From Rhodocyclaceae bacterium (GTDB lineage Bacteria > Pseudomonadota > Gammaproteobacteria > Burkholderiales > Rhodocyclaceae), in the NCBI GenBank assembly GCA_025361105.1, contig JANYAW010000082.1, forward strand, positions 1-6,696: 6,696 nucleotides of DNA, in the 5' to 3' direction. Position numbers and translations under genes: made by a program. The notes below the pieces were generated by a model that ran no database searches, was not told the origin of the DNA, and saw only the letters and a program-made list of their open reading frames with translations. Of this stretch, positions 1 through 4,775 are shown piece after piece (the stretch's first letter is position 1; each line of letters begins with the position of its first letter).

Positions 1-909
1 CGCGCCATCGAGTCCTAAACCATCGAGCGGCACAATGCCTTTGTCGCGATCCAAAATCCGCAACACGATATTTTCGCCGTGGATGGTTGGCTGCGCGGCG
101 ACGCGGAAATCGACAGCGTGGCCACTGATATTGAGCGAGATGCGGCCATCTTGCGGCGCGCGGGTTTCGGCGATATTCATATCGCTCATGACTTTGATTC
201 GCACCGCCATTGCCGACCAATACGATTTATGCAGCGCACGTATCTGATGCAAGATGCCATCGATACGGTAGCGAATCCGCAGGAAACCCGCCTCCGGCTC
301 AAAGTGCACGTCCGACGCTTCGCGCTTCACCGCATCGGTAAGCAATGCATCGACAAGGCGCACGACTGGTTGACTATATTCATCCAGCGTTGACGAAATA
401 CTGCGGTAGTCGATTTCGCCGGTTTCGATTTCATGCAAGATGCCATCAATCGAAAGCTCGTGGCCGTAATACTGATCGATGCCGCGATTGATTTCAGTCT
501 CGCCGGCGAGTAGCGTTTCGATGGTGACTTCGTGCTTGAACAAGGCACGCAGCTTGTCGATTGCAACGATGTCATTGGTATCGGAAATTGCAATCGTGAG
601 CCGTTGCTCTGCTGGCGCATAGTTGAGTGGCAACATCGTATGGCGTTTGGCTAGTTCGCGCGGAACTAGTCTCAGCGCCGAGGAATCGACGATGGAGTTG
701 TCAAGATCAACCGATTTTTGACCGAGCGATTCACCCAGTGCATCGCGTAAGGTGGCTTCAGAAACAAAGCCAAGCGCGACCAGCAATTTGCCAACAGGCT
801 GGTTGGACTTCATCTGCTCGAGCAGTGCAATGCGCAGCTGATCTTCGCTGATGATGCCCTGAACAATCAGTAGTTGTCCGATGGGGAGGCGGCTATTAGG
901 GGCGTTCAT
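1..909 (-). CDS. mshE: MSHA pilus extension ATPase MshE (GspE/PilB family), N-terminal part, cut by the left window edge
   Basis: MshE is the cytoplasmic hexameric ATPase that powers assembly of MSHA-type type IV pili. The frame is open for 303 codons from the ATG at 909 to base 1 with no stop, so roughly half of a protein of usually about 570 residues is visible. Residues 9-61 form an MshEN domain of two 24-residue motifs with a 5-residue spacer (PIGQLLIVQG at 9 and PVGKLLVALG at 38), the fold that binds cyclic di-GMP in Vibrio MshE. The second N-terminal domain follows to about residue 165 (ELSIDGILHEIETGEIDY). From about 183 comes the GspE-type ATPase N-domain: ASDVHFEPE at 198, RYRIDGILHQI at 213, RIKVMSDMNIAETRAPQDGR at 237 and GENIVLRILDR at 278. 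The GENIVLRILDR form favours MshE over T2SS GspE, and the operon with mshL and mshN agrees. The Walker A and B motifs lie outside the window. An in-frame ATG at 930 is possible but falls in a hairpin loop. Neither start has a good ribosome binding site. Confidence 0.93.
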   Translation of the reverse strand, partial: MNAPNSRLPIGQLLIVQGIISEDQLRIALLEQMKSNQPVGKLLVALGFVSEATLRDALGESLGQKSVDLDNSIVDSSALRLVPRELAKRHTMLPLNYAPAEQRLTIAISDTNDIVAIDKLRALFKHEVTIETLLAGETEINRGIDQYYGHELSIDGILHEIETGEIDYRSISSTLDEYSQPVVRLVDALLTDAVKREASDVHFEPEAGFLRIRYRIDGILHQIRALHKSYWSAMAVRIKVMSDMNIAETRAPQDGRISLNISGHAVDFRVAAQPTIHGENIVLRILDRDKGIVPLDGLGLDGA

Positions 910-923
910 ATCTCTAACATTAT

Positions 924-943
924 CCGGCATCTGCAGGAGCCGG
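924..943 (-). other. Small hairpin in the mshN-mshE gap
   Basis: A perfect 5-bp inverted repeat (CCGGC / GCCGG) with a 10-nt loop lies in the 49-bp gap between the stop of mshN and the ATG of mshE. It ends 14 nt before that ATG. No T-run follows, so it does not look like an intrinsic terminator. It could affect mRNA processing or translation of mshE, or be chance in a GC-rich spacer. The sequence shows only the pairing; function is inference. Confidence 0.3.
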
Positions 944-958
944 TCATTGCCTTTTTGG

Positions 959-2362
959 TCAGGGTCGCAACGCTGCGGCGCGTGCGCCGGCGACTGCCAG
1001 ATCAAATCCGGCGGGACGACGCTTGGCGGCTTCTAGCGCGAGCGAGTAATACTGGTGAGCGAGCTTGGTTTGGTTCATGTGTTCCAAACTCACCGCCAAG
1101 TTGTAAAGAATATCGGGGTTCTCGGCATCTGCCGAATAAGCTTTGAAGTAAGCTTGCTGAGCATCGGCCCAACGCTGCTGTCCGGCATAAAGATTGCCCA
1201 AGGCAAACTGCGCTGCCGCCGACTCTGGTTGTTCGGAAACAATTCCCTTGAGCCGGCTTTCGGCAGCGACCGGATTGTTTTGACCGTGCAAGTTAATCAT
1301 CGCTGACATCGCTGAGGCATCTTTTGGGTCGGCAACCAAAATTCGCTCGTAAAAATGATCGGCAACTTCCCAGCGCCCTTCACGTACGGCGATAGCCGCT
1401 AGACCGTGGAGCGCTTCCAAGTTTTGCGGCTCGGCTTTCAGCACGGATTCGTATTCGACTTTGGCTGTCGCGAAATTGCCACGATTAAAACTATCAAAGC
1501 CTTTGGTCAATGACGGATTGATTTGTAACGGCGATTTGGTGACACGAACTAGACGGATGCCATCGTCAGTTTCAGCATCAGTATCAACGCGTTTTTTCTT
1601 GGCAACGGTTGCTACGGGGGCTTTTGCTGCCAAGGTGGATGCAGGCACTGCGGTATCGGTCGGCGTAGTTTGCCCCACTGCGGGTGCTTGGATCGGTTGT
1701 CCTGATGGCGATACCGGCGCGCTCGCGAGCGAAGGCGCGGTGCTTGTTGCTATTGGCGGTGTCGGTGCAACGGGAGCCGTTGGTCGAATCGGCGCGCCAC
1801 CGCTAGGGAAGCTTGATTTGGGTTGCAATTGCCACCAGAAATATCCCACGATACCCAAGGTCACGAGAATCGTAAAAATTCCAATCGCAAAAGCAAATGT
1901 TTTGTTGCGCGATGGAGCGACCGCTGCCTTAGCATCAAACATGTTGCGTGCCGCATCGCGGTCAGCCTTTGTCGCGGTATCTACCGTACTGGTTTTGGTT
2001 TTTGCAGCGAGCGGCGAAGCGTTTGTCGAGGGTGATGTGGTTTTTGCAACTGCCGTCAATCGGGCAGTTGCTCCGCTCGCGGCCTTTTGTGCTTCGTGAT
2101 GGGCGACAAATTCCGCATCGAGCCCGCCCAAATGGCTAGGTAATTCGGGCAAGTGTGCGGGAGGATTTCCGGCGCTTGCAGCAGCGCCAGCGGGTGACGA
2201 AAAATTTTCTGTTTCGCTCGGCGTGACATCTGTCTCAATCGGCTCAAGCATTAGCTCGCCGAATTTTGATGCGCCGGCGCTACCAATCGGGGGCGCTGAA
2301 CCGTCGGCGCTCTGACGTTTGGCCGCTTCCGCCTTTTTCAAGGCATCCATCAAAAGACTCAC
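959..2362 (-). CDS. mshN: MshN-like TPR protein, single-pass inner-membrane component of MSHA pilus assembly
   Basis: A 467-residue protein with a GTG start. Its first four bases overlap the mshL stop as GTGA, implying translational coupling, with GACGGGG 10 nt upstream as a possible ribosome binding site. The N-terminus MSLLMDALKKAEAAKRQ resembles the cytoplasmic tail of GspB/ExeB proteins. A disordered Ala/Ser/Pro-rich stretch follows to about 135, then a conserved-looking AARNMFDAKAA at 137. One transmembrane helix lies at about 155-177 (FAFAIGIFTILVTLGIVGYF). A Pro/Ala/Thr-rich periplasmic linker spans about 181-255 with KKKR at 255. Four TPR-like repeats cover about 284-317, 318-351, 384-417 and 418-451 (for example GFDSFNRGNFATAKVEYESV). 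The predicted topology is N-in, with the TPRs in the periplasm. In MSHA systems MshN is thought to help assemble the secretin or connect it to the inner-membrane machinery. The family call rests on architecture and on neighbours mshL and mshE. TPR sequence alone is weakly diagnostic, so the symbol is less certain than for mshE. Confidence 0.85.
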   Translation of the reverse strand: MSLLMDALKKAEAAKRQSADGSAPPIGSAGASKFGELMLEPIETDVTPSETENFSSPAGAAASAGNPPAHLPELPSHLGGLDAEFVAHHEAQKAASGATARLTAVAKTTSPSTNASPLAAKTKTSTVDTATKADRDAARNMFDAKAAVAPSRNKTFAFAIGIFTILVTLGIVGYFWWQLQPKSSFPSGGAPIRPTAPVAPTPPIATSTAPSLASAPVSPSGQPIQAPAVGQTTPTDTAVPASTLAAKAPVATVAKKKRVDTDAETDDGIRLVRVTKSPLQINPSLTKGFDSFNRGNFATAKVEYESVLKAEPQNLEALHGLAAIAVREGRWEVADHFYERILVADPKDASAMSAMINLHGQNNPVAAESRLKGIVSEQPESAAAQFALGNLYAGQQRWADAQQAYFKAYSADAENPDILYNLAVSLEHMNQTKLAHQYYSLALEAAKRRPAGFDLAVAGARAAALRP

Positions 2363-4263
2363 GGCTTGTTAACCCCGTCATTTGCTTTAGATGGAGAAGC
2401 CGGAAAGTCAGAGAAGAATTCTTTGTCGGGAAGTTGCCCCGACGCATTGCGATAGTCACCGTAAATGCTTGGTTCGCGAATGATGGTGGGTTTGAGGAAA
2501 ATCACCAACTCTGTTTTTTTGGTCACATCAACGTGCGAGGTAAATAGTGCACCAATCCCGGGCAGGCTTGAGAAACCCGGAACCGAGCTAGTGGTCTTAT
2601 CAATGCTCTCAGACATCAGTCCGCCCATCACGGCAGTTTCGCCATCGGTCAGGCGCAACATGGATTCCATTTCACGGGTAGAAATTTCAGGTACGATGTT
2701 TTGAATGTTGGCCGGAATGCTTGGATTCGGGTCGATTTTCCCGGGGCCATTGAGCCGCGAGATAACTGGACGAACATTCAGCAGCACCGTATTGCTTTCG
2801 CTGATTTGCGGAGTAATGCTCATCACCAAGCCAACTGCGACTGAATTGGGGGTGGTCGTCACCGTGGTTTGCGAAGGACCCGACGTGCTGTTGGTGGTAT
2901 CTGACTTGACGGTGAAATAAACCAAATTGTCGACAACTTTTATCACCGCAGTTTGGTTGTTGAGCACGCTGATTTTCGGACTCGACAATACTTTGACGTT
3001 GCCAAAAGTTTCCAGCAAATCGATGGTTGAAGAAATGCCCAGTCCCGGTGCAACGTAATTCAATAAAAATGCTTTACCGACGTTGGTAATTCCGCCGACC
3101 ACGTCTTGCGTTGTCGTACCAGTGGTGGTCGTTGAACCAGTCGTGCCGGCCGTAGCATTCCCTGTTGATGTTGTCGCTGTCAGGTTGGTTGCCGTTGTCA
3201 CTCCGTTGGCGCGCGATAGCTGGCCGCGCGCCAGTGAGAAACCTGCCGTGCCACCACGTATGGTGCGCAAGCTTTGCCAGTTGATTCCCTGTTCGTAATC
3301 ACCGTTGAGCGCGACCTCGACGATGGTGGCCTCAATCATCACTTGGCGGCGCGACGAGCCCATGACTTGATCAAGGAACTCTTGAATTTTTTCGTGCTGT
3401 CTGGATGATGCGCGAACGCTAATCACACCGGCTTCAGGATTTGAGATTACAGATGCCGCTTCGCGGAAAGTTGAACGCTTGACTACGGTATTGCCGGTCT
3501 GCTGTGACGCGGCACCGCCAGCTAGTTGGCCCGCAGCGTTTTGCGCTGAACCATTCTTGCCATTGGCTGCCGCGCTTGCGCCAGTGTTGTTCGATTGCTG
3601 GTCAGTACGATCAATCACTGTCTCGCTTGATCCCTCAGGCAATACTTTGTCGGTTTCGCGTAGCAAGTCTTGAATGTTTTTGTCCAGCGTTTCCCAGAAG
3701 CGATTTTTCGACGAACTCTCAATACTGGTGCTGCCACCACCACCACCAGCGGAGCCGGTTCCGACTTGTGAACTGACTTCCGTTTTGGTCTTCATGTCGC
3801 GTGCCATGTTGACGTAGTCAACGCGATAAGTGCGCAAGAACGGCGCGTCGGGCATGATGGCAAGATTGGGGCCGTTTAGTTCCCAGCGCATATCCACTTG
3901 TTTGGAAAGGCGGGTCAAAATCTGTTGCAAAGTTTGGTCGATGGCGTTGATCGACACGGTGCCTTCGATACCCGGATGCAAGTCAATATTTAGCTTGGCA
4001 TCGCGTGACAACGCGAACAGCAGTTCACCGACCGGCACATTGCGTACGGAAACGGAATAGGTTTCAACTTTGGCGGCGGGCTTGGGGCGTTGTACCGTCG
4101 AGGTCGCACCAACCAAGGCTGGAATATTGGAAGTCTCGACGCGCGCTGTCTCCGCTTGGAGATGACTCACAGACGGCTTTTGAGGTGGCAAGGCGCTGCA
4201 TGCGCTGAGCGCTGCAGCAACGAGGACGGTGGATGCACGAACCAGAAACGTGACGGGCGGCAA
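2359..4263 (-). CDS. mshL: MSHA pilus secretin MshL, outer-membrane lipoprotein
   Basis: MshL forms the multimeric outer-membrane pore through which the MSHA pilus exits. With the TTG start at 4263 it has 634 residues and a compact lipoprotein signal: FLVRASTVLVAAALSAC with lipobox LSAC and lipidated Cys22, Ser at +2 favouring outer-membrane sorting. An STN domain covers about 69-119 (VPVGELLFALSRDAKLNID). A low-complexity Gly/Ser/Asn/Gln linker spans about 158-258, then a secretin N-type domain at about 263-305 (AGVISVRASSRQHEKIQEFL). The secretin core runs from about 306 (RRQVMIEATIVEV) to 596, with GETAVMGGL at 541, VPGFSSLPGIGALF at 561 and ELVIFLKPTII near the end. A Thr-rich insertion sits at about 356-387. 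The reading frame is open upstream to a TTG at 4359, with an ATG at 4338. Those starts would put 75-96 extra bases and a second hydrophobic stretch before the signal peptide, so 4263 with AGAGGG 5 nt upstream is preferred. The gene is longer than I recall for Vibrio MshL (about 560), owing to the two insertions. It heads the operon. Confidence 0.92.
   Translation of the reverse strand: MPPVTFLVRASTVLVAAALSACSALPPQKPSVSHLQAETARVETSNIPALVGATSTVQRPKPAAKVETYSVSVRNVPVGELLFALSRDAKLNIDLHPGIEGTVSINAIDQTLQQILTRLSKQVDMRWELNGPNLAIMPDAPFLRTYRVDYVNMARDMKTKTEVSSQVGTGSAGGGGGSTSIESSSKNRFWETLDKNIQDLLRETDKVLPEGSSETVIDRTDQQSNNTGASAAANGKNGSAQNAAGQLAGGAASQQTGNTVVKRSTFREAASVISNPEAGVISVRASSRQHEKIQEFLDQVMGSSRRQVMIEATIVEVALNGDYEQGINWQSLRTIRGGTAGFSLARGQLSRANGVTTATNLTATTSTGNATAGTTGSTTTTGTTTQDVVGGITNVGKAFLLNYVAPGLGISSTIDLLETFGNVKVLSSPKISVLNNQTAVIKVVDNLVYFTVKSDTTNSTSGPSQTTVTTTPNSVAVGLVMSITPQISESNTVLLNVRPVISRLNGPGKIDPNPSIPANIQNIVPEISTREMESMLRLTDGETAVMGGLMSESIDKTTSSVPGFSSLPGIGALFTSHVDVTKKTELVIFLKPTIIREPSIYGDYRNASGQLPDKEFFSDFPASPSKANDGVNKP
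3734..3748. repeat. Short CCA trinucleotide repeat inside mshL
   Basis: Five CCA units on the plus strand are read on the minus strand as five glycine codons (residues 173-177 of MshL, 634-aa numbering), within SAGGGGGST. They lie in the low-complexity linker after the STN domain. Unit changes would keep frame and alter only the glycine count, so this could vary between strains without breaking the protein. Confidence 0.5.
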
Positions 4264-4268
4264 GGGGA

Positions 4269-4274
4269 CCCTCT
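4269..4274 (-). promoter_or_regulatory. Ribosome binding site supporting the TTG start of mshL
   Basis: On the minus strand AGAGGG lies 5 nt before the TTG at 4263. It contains GAGG, complementary to the 16S 3' end at normal spacing. The competing ATG at 4338 has only AAAAGG about 12 nt upstream, and the TTG at 4359 has no clear site. This, with the clean lipoprotein signal that follows, decides the start chosen here. Confidence 0.45.
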
Positions 4275-4469
4275 TTTTGGTGAGCTTTAACACGCCAAAG
4301 AATAGCACGCCCTGCCCATTCAAACACTTGCGGAACATGTATTTAGAAGGCCTTTTCAATGTTTATTCCAGCTTGCGGCGAATTCACATTGAGCGGCTGT
4401 GACTTGCGATCAGGCGATGGGCTTATTATCCGAACGGTGCTCGGTGTGCGAGACAGGCAAAATATTCAG

Positions 4470-4474
4470 AAGGA
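4470..4474 (+). promoter_or_regulatory. Ribosome binding site of tusA
   Basis: AAGGA within AGAAGGAA stands 8 nt before the ATG at 4483. It decides the start: the frame is open further upstream to a GTG at 4399, but that extension has no such site and adds residues absent from TusA proteins. A second ATG at 4492 is less well placed. Confidence 0.7.
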
Positions 4475-4482
4475 ATAAAGCA

Positions 4483-4719
4483 ATGGCGACAATGGAATTT
4501 GCAAAAGAACTGGATGCGAGAGGATTGAATTGCCCCTTGCCGATACTGCGTGCAAAGAAGGCGCTGGCAGAACTCAAGTCCGGCGATGTATTGAAGATTC
4601 TCGCCACTGACCCAGGCTCAGTAAAAGACTTCGCCGCGTTTTCCCGACAGACCGGCAACGAACTTTTGTCGAGCGAAGAAATCAATAAGGAGTTCGAGTT
4701 TTACATGCGGCGGAAATAG
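4483..4719 (+). CDS. tusA: TusA/SirA-family sulfur carrier protein
   Basis: A 78-residue protein, close to the 81 of E. coli TusA. The family signature is intact: ELDARGLNCPLPILRAKKAL, with the sulfur-accepting Cys17 in the CPxP motif (CPLP, codons at 4531-4542). It is followed by the usual beta-alpha-beta core (SGDVLKILATDPGSVKDFAA) and a C-terminal EFEFYMRR strand. TusA proteins carry persulfide sulfur on this Cys. In E. coli TusA takes sulfur from IscS and passes it to TusBCD and MnmA for 2-thiouridine in tRNA. Other family members serve molybdenum cofactor synthesis or dissimilatory sulfur metabolism. The window holds no partner gene, so which role applies is open. The gene stands alone on the plus strand, divergent from the pilus operon and convergent with valS. 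YedF/YeeD-like relatives share the motif, so the family is firm and the exact orthology less so. Confidence 0.9.
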   Translation: MATMEFAKELDARGLNCPLPILRAKKALAELKSGDVLKILATDPGSVKDFAAFSRQTGNELLSSEEINKEFEFYMRRK

Positions 4720-4751
4720 TGCTGACTCGCGTGACGGCGTGTCATCAGCAC
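4719..4751. terminator. Inverted repeat between convergent tusA and valS, possible bidirectional terminator
   Basis: GTGCTGA (4719-4725, starting on the last base of the tusA stop) and TCAGCAC (4745-4751) are perfect 7-bp arms around a 19-nt loop. The loop can form a small inner CGC/GCG stem. No T-run follows on the plus strand. On the minus strand the arm is followed by TATTTCC, which is weak. Position between convergent genes suggests termination, but by sequence it is not a classical intrinsic terminator. Confidence 0.4.
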
Positions 4752-4775
4752 CAACCGGCGAGATTGCTCAAGTCC

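Larger units (their letters stand above)
4264..4482. promoter_or_regulatory. Divergent intergenic region between mshL and tusA
   Basis: About 220 bp separate the preferred start of mshL (leftwards) from tusA (rightwards). If mshL starts at 4359 the non-coding part shrinks to about 123 bp. Promoters for both directions must lie here unless tusA is driven otherwise. For tusA a TATTAT hexamer at 4424-4429 matches the -10 consensus in 5 of 6 positions, but no convincing -35 stands 16-18 bp ahead of it. For the pilus operon I see no clear sigma-70 hexamer pair. No other gene, RNA or repeat is recognisable. Confidence 0.4.

Noticed and set aside
247..447. A 15-bp direct repeat (ATGCAAGATGCCATC at 247-261 and 433-447)
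   Set aside because: Both copies encode DGILH in mshE, in two separate segments (ELSIDGILHEI and RYRIDGILHQI) that each look normal for the family. It is chance codon identity rather than a mobile or regulatory repeat.
79..1146. Several 70-104 codon plus-strand frames and a 97-codon minus-strand frame over the left end
   Set aside because: They all lie over the uninterrupted mshE frame (1-909) or the end of mshN, and their translations look like out-of-frame shadows.
1461..2099. A 212-codon open frame on the plus strand opposite mshN
   Set aside because: It is an Ala/Val-rich mirror of the low-complexity, GC-rich part of mshN, with no domain and no ribosome binding site. The minus-strand frame has clear TPRs, a membrane helix and operon context.
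4344..4362. A possible sigma-54 -24/-12 promoter upstream of mshL (TGGAATAAACATTGAA on the minus strand, about 4349-4364)
   Set aside because: TGG and TTG stand at the right spacing, but the GC of the -12 element is GA and the -24 element lacks its CAC. It is too weak to call.
4399..4414. A CRP-like half site (TGTGA followed by ATCAG) ahead of tusA
   Set aside because: Only one half matches the TGTGA-N6-TCACA consensus, as often happens by chance.
4399..4482. An extended start for tusA at GTG 4399
   Set aside because: The extra 28 residues are not part of TusA proteins, and the AAGGA at 4470-4474 clearly serves the ATG at 4483.
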